15,408 nt of DNA from positions 1 through 15,408 of the forward strand of contig JAEMRL010000018.1 in assembly GCA_016463385.1 (NCBI GenBank), written 5' to 3'. The notes under the pieces are model-generated. The model was not told the DNA's origin. It made no database searches and saw only the letters and a list, made by a program, of their open reading frames with translations. This document shows positions 1-7,159 of the stretch, in pieces. Each line of letters opens with the position of its first letter. Position 1 is the first letter of the stretch. The position numbers and the translations under genes were made by a program. The DNA comes from Thermoleophilia bacterium (GTDB lineage: Bacteria > Actinomycetota > Thermoleophilia > Miltoncostaeales > Miltoncostaeaceae).

Positions 1-146
1 GGATCCGGGCAGCGTCTCCGGGCGGAGCCCCGCCCACCGCGGCGGCGCGCCCGGGCGCCACGCGAGCCCCGAGCCCCCCCCTCGCGGCGGTGCCCGGCGA
101 CGGGAGGCGGATGATCTCGGAGTGTCTGCCGATGGTCGAAAGCTAC

Positions 147-167
147 CGCCCCGCGCCACTGGGGGCG
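147..167 (-). terminator. Weak hairpin downstream of the oxidoreductase operon
   Basis: A 6-bp stem (CGCCCC / GGGGCG) with a 9-base loop lies about 30 bases after the stop at 196. On the minus strand it is followed shortly by GCTTTC, a minimal T-run. It may end the five-gene operon. The rest of positions 1-195 holds no gene I can support, only GC-rich sequence. Confidence 0.25.
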
Positions 168-195
168 CGCGCGGCAGCGGGCTGGCCGGGGTCTC

Positions 196-1818
196 TCAGG
201 CGGGCTCGGGGCGCATCGCCATCGCCCCGCAGGGGCACTCCTGGACGCAGATGCCGCAGCCCTTGCAGAAGTCGAGATCGATCCGGTAGCCCTTCCCCGG
301 ACCGAGCTTCGTGATCGCGTTGTCGGGACAGACCCCGTAGCAGTTGTCGCACTCGAAGCAGTTGCCGCACGACAGGCACCGCCGGGCCTCGAAGAGGGCG
401 GTGGACTCGTCCAGGCCGGTCACCACCTCGTCGAAGGTGGACGCGCGCCGTGCCGCCTCCAGGCGCGGGCGCATCGCGTGCGGCGCGTCCTCGAAGTACC
501 AGGGCTCGATCGCGTCCAGGCCCGCAGCCGGTGGCCGCGGCGCAGGCGTGTGGGCCGCGCCGCGCAGCCACGCGTCGACGTGACGCGCCGCGCGCCGACC
601 GTGCCCGACGGCGGTGGTGACCGTGCGCTCGGCGGGCACCATGTCGCCTCCGGCGAAGACGCCCGCCCGCCCCGTCATCATGTCGGGACCCACGCTGACG
701 ACCCCGTCGGCGATCTCGACGCCGGGGAGGCCCTCCACGAGCGAGAGGTCGCAGTCCTGGCCCACGGCGAGGATCACCGTGTCGGCGGCGAGCGTCTCGG
801 TCTCGCCGGTCGGCTGTGGGAAGCCCTCGGAGTCGAGCTCCATGCGCTCCACCGTGACCTCTCCGGCCTCGACGTGGGTGATCGTCGTCAGCCATCGCGC
901 CAGGATCCCCTCCTCGAGCGCCTCCTCGACCTCGGCGTCGTGGGCCGGCATGCGCGCCCTGGTGCGCCGGTAGACGATGACGGGCTCGGCTCCCATCCGC
1001 CGCGCGGTCCGAGCGGCGTCGATGGCCGTGTCGCCGCCGCCGTAGACCACGACCCGGCGCCCGATGCGAGGCGGCTCGTCCTCGGCCATGCCGTGGAGGA
1101 ACGAGACGGCGTCGATGATCCGCGCGGCGGCGCCGGCGGGCACGTACGCCCGTCTGCCGACTCCCGCGCCGACGGCCAGGAAGGCGGCGTCGTGCCCTCC
1201 GTCCGCCATCGCCCCCGCGAGGTCCGTCACCGCCCGCCCCAGCGTGATCTCGACGCCCATGTCGGCGATGCGCGCGATCTCGGCGTCGAGGACGGGCCGC
1301 GGGAGGCGGTAGCGCGGGATGCCGTAGCGCATCATCCCGCCGGCCGCCGCCGCCGCGTCGCGGACCTCCACCGCGTGACCGAGCAGCCGGAGGTGGTACG
1401 CCGCGCTCAGCCCCGAGGGCCCCGCTCCGACGACGAGGACGCTCCGCCCCGAGGGTGGCGCGTCCACCGGCATCCGCCAGCCGCCCTCGATCGCGAGATC
1501 GCCCAGGAAGCGCTCCACGGCGTTGATGCCGACCGCCTCGTCGAGGTGCCCCCGGTTGCAGGCGCTCTCGCACGGGTGGTAGCAGACCCGTCCCATGACG
1601 GCGGGGAACGGGTTGTCGCGCATGATCGCCCGCCACGCGGCCTCGTAGTCGCCTCCCTCGGCGTGGAAGAGCCAGCCCTGAACGTCCTCCGCCGCGGGGC
1701 ACGCGCCGTTGCATGGCGGCAGGTTGCGGACGTACTCCGGGCGGTCGGTGCGCCATGAGCCGGTGTGGTTCGCGCGCGAGGAGCCGACGTCGAGCGTGAT
1801 CGCGAATGGCCTGTCCAT
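196..1818 (-). CDS. GltD-like FAD/NAD(P)H oxidoreductase with C-terminal double [4Fe-4S] module
   Basis: This 540-residue protein resembles the small subunit of glutamate synthase and would move electrons between NAD(P)H, FAD and Fe-S clusters. The N-terminal Fe-S region has Cys36, 40, 79, 83 and 87. An FAD-binding GAGPSG lies at 131-136 and a second nucleotide-binding GGGDTA at 260-265. The last 60 residues hold a Cys-rich start (Cys481, 484, 487) and two ferredoxin motifs of the form CxxCxxCxxxCP (Cys487-497 and Cys518-528). It is the last gene of the 2-oxoacid:ferredoxin oxidoreductase operon and probably serves as its Fe-S/flavin electron-transfer partner. No separate delta-type ferredoxin gene is present, so the C-terminal module may replace it. 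The start is the ATG at 1818, which overlaps the beta-subunit stop as TGATG. The frame stays open upstream to 2100, but that stretch overlaps the beta gene and is low-complexity. Physiological partner and electron direction are inferred. Confidence 0.9.
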   Translation of the reverse strand: MDRPFAITLDVGSSRANHTGSWRTDRPEYVRNLPPCNGACPAAEDVQGWLFHAEGGDYEAAWRAIMRDNPFPAVMGRVCYHPCESACNRGHLDEAVGINAVERFLGDLAIEGGWRMPVDAPPSGRSVLVVGAGPSGLSAAYHLRLLGHAVEVRDAAAAAGGMMRYGIPRYRLPRPVLDAEIARIADMGVEITLGRAVTDLAGAMADGGHDAAFLAVGAGVGRRAYVPAGAAARIIDAVSFLHGMAEDEPPRIGRRVVVYGGGDTAIDAARTARRMGAEPVIVYRRTRARMPAHDAEVEEALEEGILARWLTTITHVEAGEVTVERMELDSEGFPQPTGETETLAADTVILAVGQDCDLSLVEGLPGVEIADGVVSVGPDMMTGRAGVFAGGDMVPAERTVTTAVGHGRRAARHVDAWLRGAAHTPAPRPPAAGLDAIEPWYFEDAPHAMRPRLEAARRASTFDEVVTGLDESTALFEARRCLSCGNCFECDNCYGVCPDNAITKLGPGKGYRIDLDFCKGCGICVQECPCGAMAMRPEPA

Positions 1819-2822
1819 CAGGTCGCCCCCCCGTCGCCGAGCAGCCGGTAGCGCTCGATGTTGCGGTCGGCCATCTCCTGGATGCGCGCCAGGGCGGCGG
1901 GGCCCGATGGGTGCGAGAAGAGGTGCGCGAAGCGCTTCTGCGGGCGCAGGTACTCCTCGACCGGGACGTGCCGGCGGATCGTGGTCACGCCCGTCACCTC
2001 GCCGTCGCGCGCCTCGTAGACGGGGAAGAGGCCCGTCTGGGTCGCCAGGCGGGCGATCCGGATGGTCAGGGCGGGAGGGCTCCCCCAGCCGAGAGGGCAC
2101 GGCACCAGGACGTGGAGGTACCGCGCCCCGCGCACCTCCATCGCCCGCTCGACCTTCCCCTCGAGGTCGCGCAGGTCCGCGACGGTCGCCGTCGCGACGT
2201 AGCCGACCCCGTGGGCCATCGCGATGCGGGGGACGTCCTTACCCTGCCCGAAGGGGGCGCCGGGCGCGTCGCCGACGGCCTCGGTGGTGGCCGTCCGGGC
2301 GCCGGGCGGCGTCGCTCCCGAGCGCTGGACGCCGGTGTTCATGTAGCCCTGGTTGTCGTAGCAGACGTACAGCACGTCGTCGTCGCGCTCGAACATCCCC
2401 GACAGGCAGCCGAAGCCGATGTCGACCGTCCCCCCGTCGCCGCCCTGCGCCAGGACGCGCACGTCCTCGTGCCCCTGAGCGCGCAACGCGGCGGCCACGC
2501 CGGTCGCGACCGCCGGGGCGTTCCCGAACAGCGAGTGGAGCCACGGCAACTGCCAGGACGTCTCCGGGTACGGCGTCGAGAAGACCTCCAGGCAGCCCGT
2601 GGCGTTGACCGCGACCAGCCGGCCGGCCGTCGCGCGGAGGGCGGCGTCCACGACGTAGCGGGCCCCGAGTGCCTCACCGCAGCCCTGGCAGGCGCGGTGC
2701 CCGCAGGTGAGCGCGTTCGCCCGCTCGGGGTCCGCCTGCACCGTGCGCTGCTCCGGGTCGAGCAGCCGGTTGCCCACGGCGTGGCTGCCGACCTGGAAGT
2801 AGCGGATCTCCCTGGTGCCCAC
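1818..2822 (-). CDS. porB: 2-oxoacid (pyruvate-type):ferredoxin oxidoreductase, beta subunit
   Basis: This 334-residue subunit is the thiamine-diphosphate and [4Fe-4S] half of the enzyme that converts a 2-oxoacid plus CoA to acyl-CoA, CO2 and reduced ferredoxin. The TPP/Mg site is clear: GDGG begins at residue 128, followed by a hydrophobic stretch ending in DNQGYMNTG around 156-164. Cys45, Cys48, Cys77 and Cys242 have the layout of the proximal-cluster ligands known in pyruvate:ferredoxin oxidoreductases. Length is normal for a stand-alone beta subunit. Translation starts at GTG (2820-2822), 9 bp after the alpha stop, and the stop overlaps the next start by one base, so the four subunits are co-translated. 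Pyruvate is the commonest substrate of this architecture, but 2-oxoisovalerate or another 2-oxoacid cannot be excluded from sequence. Confidence 0.93.
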   Translation of the reverse strand: MGTREIRYFQVGSHAVGNRLLDPEQRTVQADPERANALTCGHRACQGCGEALGARYVVDAALRATAGRLVAVNATGCLEVFSTPYPETSWQLPWLHSLFGNAPAVATGVAAALRAQGHEDVRVLAQGGDGGTVDIGFGCLSGMFERDDDVLYVCYDNQGYMNTGVQRSGATPPGARTATTEAVGDAPGAPFGQGKDVPRIAMAHGVGYVATATVADLRDLEGKVERAMEVRGARYLHVLVPCPLGWGSPPALTIRIARLATQTGLFPVYEARDGEVTGVTTIRRHVPVEEYLRPQKRFAHLFSHPSGPAALARIQEMADRNIERYRLLGDGGAT

Positions 2823-2831
2823 GGACGCTCC

Positions 2832-4085
2832 TCAGTGCGGGCGCGCGCCGACGACGCCGACGTCGCGCAGGATGTTCTCGGCCGCCGGGCCCGAGCGCGG
2901 CCGGGCGCGCACCCGTGCGAGCTCGCGATCGATCAGGTCGCGATCGAGGTCGAGGAAGGTCAGCGGCTCCAGGCGCCCCTCCACCGCCTCGAGCATCATC
3001 CGCCGCAGCGACGCGCGCGTCACCGGGCGTCCACCGAGCCCGGCGATGACGGTGTGGTGGAGCTGCCCGAGACCCGCGACGGCCATGTGGACGTCGGCCG
3101 ACACGATCCCGCCGACGCCCACCGAGAAGGCCCGCTCCAGCACGATCAACCGCTCGGCGCCGCCGACCGCCTCCCTGACGGCCGCCATCGGGAAGGGGCG
3201 GAACGACGTGAGCCCCACGACCCCGATGGCGACGCCCTCGTCGCGCAGCGCATCGACGGTGTCCTTGAGCGTGCCGAGCACCGATCCCATCGCGAGGACG
3301 ACCGTCCGGGCGTCCTCGCAGCGGTAGGTGTGCAGCAGTCCGCCGGAGTCGCGCCCGAACGCCGCGGCGAACTCCGCCGCGATCTCCGGTATGCGGCCGA
3401 GCGCCTCCCTCTGGCGGTGGAAGGCCAGGTAGCGGACCTCCGTGAAGGCCTCCGGCCCGACCATCGCCCCGATGCTCACGGGCTCCGAGGGGTCGAGCAC
3501 CTGACGCGGCGTGAAGGGGGGCAGGAACGCATCGACGTCCTCCTGCGTGGGGACCTCCAGCGGCTCGAAGGCGTGCGTCAGGACGAAGCCGTCCATGCAG
3601 ACCATCACCGGCACCGACATCTCCTCGGCGAGCCGGAAGGCCTGCACGTGCAGGTCGATCGCCTCCTGGTTGGTCTCGGCGTAGAGCTGGATCCAGCCCG
3701 AGTCGCGCTGGGACATCGCGTCGGAGTGGTCGTTCCAGATGTTGATCGGGGCACCGATCGCCCGGTTCGCCACGGTCATGACGACCGGCAGGCCGAGCCC
3801 GGAGGCGTTGTAGAGGGCCTCGGACATGAAGAGCAGGCCCTGGCTGGCGGTGGCCGTGTAAGCGCGCGCCCCCGCCGCGCTGGCGCCGATGGCCACCGAC
3901 ATCGCCGCGAACTCCGATTCCACGTTCACGAACTCGCACCCCCGGAGGGCCCCGGTCCTCACCAGCGCGCCGAGTCCCTCGACGATGTGGGTCTGGGGCG
4001 TGATCGGATAGGCGCAGATCACCTGGGGCCGGCATGCGGCCACCACCTCCGCGACGCCCTTCGCACCCTCAATCTGCCGGCGCAT
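2832..4085 (-). CDS. porA: 2-oxoacid (pyruvate-type):ferredoxin oxidoreductase, alpha subunit
   Basis: This 417-residue protein is the catalytic partner of the beta subunit and contains the pyrimidine-binding half of the thiamine-diphosphate site. The family signature YPITPQT sits at residues 26-32, followed by the expected ESEFAA segment and the ATASQGL and NIWNDHSD stretches typical of PorA/VorA proteins. The remainder has a transketolase C-terminal-like arrangement. The ATG at 4083-4085 gives the usual short lead (MRRQIEGAKGVAEVV) and overlaps the end of the gamma gene by 17 bases, which suggests translational coupling. Enzymes of this type are usually oxygen-sensitive, so the operon points to anaerobic or microaerobic 2-oxoacid oxidation, or to reductive carboxylation if run in reverse. 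The substrate is inferred, not shown. Confidence 0.93.
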   Translation of the reverse strand: MRRQIEGAKGVAEVVAACRPQVICAYPITPQTHIVEGLGALVRTGALRGCEFVNVESEFAAMSVAIGASAAGARAYTATASQGLLFMSEALYNASGLGLPVVMTVANRAIGAPINIWNDHSDAMSQRDSGWIQLYAETNQEAIDLHVQAFRLAEEMSVPVMVCMDGFVLTHAFEPLEVPTQEDVDAFLPPFTPRQVLDPSEPVSIGAMVGPEAFTEVRYLAFHRQREALGRIPEIAAEFAAAFGRDSGGLLHTYRCEDARTVVLAMGSVLGTLKDTVDALRDEGVAIGVVGLTSFRPFPMAAVREAVGGAERLIVLERAFSVGVGGIVSADVHMAVAGLGQLHHTVIAGLGGRPVTRASLRRMMLEAVEGRLEPLTFLDLDRDLIDRELARVRARPRSGPAAENILRDVGVVGARPH

Positions 4086-4659
4086 GCGCGAACTCCCCCA
4101 TCTCGGACGTCACCCAGGCGTGGGCGGCGCGGGCGGCGGCGACGTTCGACTCGGCGACTTCTCCGGAGAAGCGCTCGCCCACGGCGCGCGCGAGCGACTC
4201 GAGGGAGATGAGGCCGGTCGCCGCGCAGAAGCCCCCGAGCAGGACGGTGTTCGGGATCGGCCTGCCGATGTGGCGGAGCGCGAGCTCGGTCGCGGGCACC
4301 GTGAGCAGGCGGTCGTGACGGAAGCGCTCGGTCAGCGCGCCGACACCGAGATCATCGAAGCTCCGTGGCGAGTTGATCAGGATCCAGCCGTCGTCCCGTA
4401 GGCCGGCGAACAGGTCGACCTGGTGGAGCAGCGTGGCGTCCTGGACGAGCAGCGCGTCCGGATCGGTGACCGGCTCCCGCAGGCGGATCGGACGGTCGTC
4501 GATCCGGCAGAACGCGACCACCGGCGCGCCCATGCGCTCTGATCCGAAGCTCGGGAAGGCCTGCGCCTCGCGCCCCTCGCCGAACGCCGCGACCGAGAGC
4601 ATCTCGGCGGCGGTCACCACGCCCTGGCCTCCGCGGCCGTGGATGCGGACCTGGAACAC
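4069..4659 (-). CDS. porG: 2-oxoacid (pyruvate-type):ferredoxin oxidoreductase, gamma subunit
   Basis: This 196-residue subunit belongs to the POR/KOR gamma domain family, which helps form the CoA-binding part of the complex. The diagnostic GRGGQGVVTAAE lies at residues 8-19, followed by FPSFGSERMGAPV around 37-49. Length is normal. Translation starts at GTG (4657-4659); upstream on the minus strand is a GAGGGAG ribosome binding site about 8-10 bases away. The gene lies 30 bp after the small barrel-protein gene and overlaps the alpha gene by 17 bp, so it belongs to the same transcript. The gamma-alpha-beta order with a GltD-like fourth gene, rather than gamma-delta-alpha-beta, is the distinguishing feature of this locus. 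Confidence 0.92.
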   Translation of the reverse strand: MFQVRIHGRGGQGVVTAAEMLSVAAFGEGREAQAFPSFGSERMGAPVVAFCRIDDRPIRLREPVTDPDALLVQDATLLHQVDLFAGLRDDGWILINSPRSFDDLGVGALTERFRHDRLLTVPATELALRHIGRPIPNTVLLGGFCAATGLISLESLARAVGERFSGEVAESNVAAARAAHAWVTSEMGEFAHAPAD

Positions 4660-4689
4660 GGGGCGTCTCCCTCGCCTCCGCCGCCGGCC

Positions 4690-4986
4690 TCAGGCCGCGC
4701 CGACGGGCGAGAGAGGGCGCACGACCTCGAGGATGCGATCGGTCGTCCGCGTGACCCCGGCGGCCTTGAGCGTCGCGGCGCGCCCGGGATCGGCGGCGAA
4801 CGCCTCGGCCTGCTCGCGGGTGTCGAACCCGATCGCGGCGAGCATCACCGACGGCTCGTCGGCGGGGCTCAGCAGGCCGCGGACGACGGCGCCCGCCCGG
4901 CGCCGCTCCTGCTCGTATCCGTCGAACGCCTCGAGGAAGCGCCCCGCATCGGCGACCTCGTACTGCGCCAGCAGCATGACCGCCAT
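4690..4986 (-). CDS. Small ABM/dimeric alpha-beta-barrel-like protein
   Basis: This 98-residue protein looks like a single ferredoxin-like alpha/beta fold of the dimeric alpha-beta barrel group (antibiotic-biosynthesis-monooxygenase or YciI-like). It opens with a strand (MAVMLLAQYEV), then a helix with the fold's usual phrase FLEAFDGYEQERRRAGA, and later has DTREQAEAFAADPGRA, where such proteins carry a second helix. I see no catalytic residues that fix an activity. The start at 4986 is chosen because GGGAGG lies six bases upstream; a longer version from 5049 would add a low-complexity tail. It is the first gene of the 2-oxoacid:ferredoxin oxidoreductase operon, 30 bp before the gamma subunit, which suggests an accessory or protective role. 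That role is inference from position. Confidence 0.72.
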   Translation of the reverse strand: MAVMLLAQYEVADAGRFLEAFDGYEQERRRAGAVVRGLLSPADEPSVMLAAIGFDTREQAEAFAADPGRAATLKAAGVTRTTDRILEVVRPLSPVGAA

Positions 4987-5150
4987 GACGTGCCTCCCAT
5001 TCGCCGTGGTCCGGGGACGAGGCGCCCGACCCGGCGCGACGCCCATCACCCCGAATGTGACCCTGCGGGGTCGCGCGGCACACCGGGCGCGCGCGGAGCG
5101 GTCGTACGGGCGACTACGGATCCGCCCGCGGACGGCGGTGGGCGCCGTGC

Positions 5151-5177
5151 CCGGGGCCGCCGCGCGGGCGGCCCCGG
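5151..5177 (-). terminator. GC-rich hairpin after the Rossmann-protein gene
   Basis: A perfect 11-bp inverted repeat (CCGGGGCCGCC / GGCGGCCCCGG) with a 5-base loop lies 10 bases downstream of the stop of the minus-strand gene ending at 5188. No T-run follows it on the minus strand. This fits the U-less hairpins often seen at gene ends in GC-rich actinobacteria. It would separate that gene from the oxidoreductase operon starting at 4986. Termination is inferred from position and stem strength. Confidence 0.55.
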
Positions 5178-5187
5178 ATCGGCGGGA

Positions 5188-5595
5188 TCAGATCCCCGGA
5201 CCCGCGACGGCGGAGGGGGTCTCGTAGTCGACCGCACCGTGCTTGGTCGCCACCAGGCGGCCCTGGGAGAGCGACATCATCAGCACGGCGATCATCTCGT
5301 GCATGATGATCGTGTGGCGGTTGCCCGACTCCTGGAGCGTGGTGCGCAGGCGGTCGCGGACCTCGGCGACGCCGGTCGCGTCGATGAGGATGTCCACCTC
5401 GGTCCCGAGGTCGGCGAGATCCATGAAGTCCTGGGTCGTCGGCCGGCCGTGCGCGCGCGCGAGCGCCATGCCGGGCGCGTCCGCGTCGAGGTCGGCGACG
5501 CCGACCACCTCGACGAAGTCCGCTCCCAAGAGCTGGCGGAGGAACGGGGTGCCCGTCTCCCCGGCTCCGATCATCCCCACCCGGATGGTGTCCAC
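5188..5595 (-). CDS. Stand-alone NAD(P)-binding Rossmann-domain protein
   Basis: This 135-residue protein is essentially one Rossmann domain. It begins IRVGMIGAGETG (dinucleotide-binding GxGxxG at residues 10-15), continues with a second strand ending VVGVADLDADAPG, and has a third element DILIDATG at 68-75. This resembles the NAD-binding N-terminal half of homoserine dehydrogenase-type proteins (NAD_binding_3), but no catalytic or substrate domain follows. Related single Rossmann modules are known to me as sensory parts of some signalling proteins, so a redox-ratio or NAD-sensing role is possible but unproven. The start is GTG at 5593-5595 with GGAGG eight bases upstream. A DosR-box-like palindrome lies about 40 bases upstream, and a strong hairpin follows the stop, so it is probably monocistronic. 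Confidence 0.7.
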   Translation of the reverse strand: MDTIRVGMIGAGETGTPFLRQLLGADFVEVVGVADLDADAPGMALARAHGRPTTQDFMDLADLGTEVDILIDATGVAEVRDRLRTTLQESGNRHTIIMHEMIAVLMMSLSQGRLVATKHGAVDYETPSAVAGPGI

Positions 5596-5632
5596 TTCGC
5601 AAACCTCCGCAATCGACGTCTTGAGGGCTCTC

Positions 5633-5646
5633 GGACATTCGTCCCC
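5633..5646 (-). promoter_or_regulatory. DosR-box-like palindrome upstream of the Rossmann-protein gene
   Basis: On the minus strand this reads GGGGACGAATGTCC, that is GGGAC-N4-GTCC, the half-sites and spacing of the mycobacterial DosR/DevR box (core GGGAC-N4-GTCCC). By hand alignment about 13 of the 20 box positions agree. It ends about 38 bases upstream of the GTG start at 5595. The window encodes a DevR-like NarL-family regulator, so a binding site is plausible, but short GC-rich palindromes also arise by chance. Confidence 0.3.
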
Positions 5647-5689
5647 TTCGCATATCGGTCGCGGCCCGCCAACCCTGAGCGCCGCGCGG

Positions 5690-5710
5690 CGCCGCGGGCG
5701 GGCCGCGGCG
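5690..5710 (-). terminator. Hairpin directly after the NRAMP-type transporter gene
   Basis: An 8-bp perfect stem (CGCCGCGG / CCGCGGCG) with a 5-base loop begins one base beyond the stop codon of the transporter on the minus strand. There is no T-run after it. Its placement suggests a U-less terminator or an mRNA 3'-end stabiliser that separates the transporter from the downstream Rossmann-protein gene. Confidence 0.45.
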
Positions 5711-5711
5711 G

Positions 5712-7097
5712 TCAGCCCACCCCGAGGGCGAGCGCCCCGAGCAGCGCGCAGGCGCCCGCCACGGCGACGATGAGGGTGGTGCAGAGCGCAAGGCCGGCAC
5801 GCCCGATGCGATGGGCACCGAGCACCGCGGGATCGCGACCGAGGCGCACCATGAACGGCAGGATCGCCAGCAGGAGCACGGCGTTCAGCACCTGCGTGAG
5901 GTAGAGCACAGGCACGAGCGGCACGGACGGCACGAGCACGATGCCCGCCGCGACGGCCATGGCGGCGAGGTAGGAGCCGTAGAACAGCGGCGCCTGCCGC
6001 GGCCGCTGGTCGAGGCCGGCGGGGTGCCCGGCCGCCTCGCACACCGAGTAGGCGGTCGAGAGCGGCACCACCGCGGCCGCCAGCAGCGCAGCCCCCAGGA
6101 TGCCGAGCCCGAACAGCAGCGCCGCGCCCGAGCCCGCGAGCGGCTCCAGCGCCCGGGCCGCGTCGGCTCCGTCCTCGATCGAGACGCCCGCCGGGTGGAG
6201 CGTGGCCGCGCAGGCGATCACCACGAAGAAGCCGATCACGCCCGTCAGCAGGGCTCCCGTGACCACGTCGATGCGCTCGTAGCGCAGGTCGGCCGTGGTC
6301 AGGTGCTTGTCCACCGCGTAGCTCTGCATGAACGCCAGCCCCCAGGGCGCGAGCGTCGTCCCCAGGGTCGCCACGGCGATCAGGACCGCGTCCCGGTCGG
6401 CGGGGATGCGCGGCTCCACGAGGCCCCGGGCGGCGGCGCCCCAGTCGGGGCCGGCCATGATGCCCGCGGCGACGTACGAGACGAAGACGAGGCTGAGGGC
6501 CAGCAGGACGTGCTCGACCCGGTGGAACCCGCTGCGGAGCACGAGCGCCGACACGACGACGGCGGCGATCAGCACCGACGGCACCCGTCCCGCCCCGGTG
6601 AGGAGGTCGGCCCCGATCGCCACCCCGGCCAGCTCGGCGCAGAGGGTGCCGACGTTGGCGATCACCAGGGCGCCCACCGCGATGGCGGCCGCCGGGCGGC
6701 CGTGGTGCTCGCGCACCAGCAGCACCAGCCCCTTGCCGGTCACGACGCCGGTGCGCGCGGCGAGCTCGTGGAACACGACCAGCGCCGCCGTCGACAGCAG
6801 CAGCACCCACAGCAACGCGTATCCGTGCTCGGCGCCGAGGATCGAGTAGGTCGTGATCCCCGCGGGATCGTCGTCGGACAGGCCCGCGAGCAGTCCCGGG
6901 CCGAGGACGGCCAGGAACCCCAGGGCGCCGAGGCCCCGGCGCGCGCGCCGGCGGCGGAAGCGGTGCAGCCGGTGAGCGGTGGCCCGCCCGACCGGCGGCG
7001 TGCCGCGAACAGGTGTGGGGCCCGTGGTGCTGACCCGGCGATCGTACTGCGCGGCCACTGCGGGAAAACCGCGGAACCGATCGGTGGTGTCGCCCAT
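5712..7097 (-). CDS. Divergent NRAMP-family divalent metal transporter
   Basis: This 461-residue integral membrane protein has about eleven hydrophobic segments and belongs to the NRAMP/MntH-related family of proton-coupled divalent metal importers. TM1 carries GPGLLAGLSDDDPAGITTYS (residues 66-85), where canonical members have DPGN. TM6 carries GTTLAPWGLAFMQS (246-259), where canonical members have the metal-binding MPH. Both metal-coordinating motifs are therefore altered, placing it in a divergent branch (DDPSGI-type) whose substrate may not be Mn2+ or Fe2+. The first 55 or so residues are polar and Arg-rich and precede TM1, longer than usual. The ATG at 7097 has only a distant AGGAG (about 18 bases), so the start is less certain; an in-frame GTG at codon 14 has no better site. 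It is divergent from the small membrane-peptide gene across 62 bp. Confidence 0.85.
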   Translation of the reverse strand: MGDTTDRFRGFPAVAAQYDRRVSTTGPTPVRGTPPVGRATAHRLHRFRRRRARRGLGALGFLAVLGPGLLAGLSDDDPAGITTYSILGAEHGYALLWVLLLSTAALVVFHELAARTGVVTGKGLVLLVREHHGRPAAAIAVGALVIANVGTLCAELAGVAIGADLLTGAGRVPSVLIAAVVVSALVLRSGFHRVEHVLLALSLVFVSYVAAGIMAGPDWGAAARGLVEPRIPADRDAVLIAVATLGTTLAPWGLAFMQSYAVDKHLTTADLRYERIDVVTGALLTGVIGFFVVIACAATLHPAGVSIEDGADAARALEPLAGSGAALLFGLGILGAALLAAAVVPLSTAYSVCEAAGHPAGLDQRPRQAPLFYGSYLAAMAVAAGIVLVPSVPLVPVLYLTQVLNAVLLLAILPFMVRLGRDPAVLGAHRIGRAGLALCTTLIVAVAGACALLGALALGVG

Positions 7098-7125
7098 GTG
7101 GCCGCCGCCGCCCTGCTCCTAGCGT

Positions 7126-7143
7126 CGTGGGGACGTTTCCACG
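7126..7143. promoter_or_regulatory. Inverted repeat between the divergent transporter and small-peptide genes
   Basis: The sequence CGTGGGGACGTTTCCACG has matching 5-base ends (CGTGG / CCACG) and a GGGAC/GTCCC-type half-site, and lies in the 62-bp divergent intergenic region. It sits 16 bases before the small-peptide ATG and 28 bases before the transporter ATG. It could be an operator or a short mRNA hairpin near the ribosome binding site. Only the symmetry is visible; function is inferred. Confidence 0.25.
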
Positions 7144-7159
7144 GACGAGGAGGGGTGGC

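Noticed and set aside
1..195. A small gene or mobile-element end at the left edge.
   Set aside because: Open frames here are Arg/Pro/Ser-rich without a ribosome binding site, and no inverted terminal repeats or integrase motifs are seen.
1819..2100. A 94-codon N-terminal extension of the GltD-like oxidoreductase.
   Set aside because: It would lie wholly inside the beta-subunit gene, is low-complexity, and the ATG at 1818 has the classic TGATG coupling.
1806..4211. An 801-codon open frame on the plus strand.
   Set aside because: It is antisense to the alpha and beta subunits, which have unmistakable family motifs; its translation has His/Asp/Arg-rich composition and no domain.
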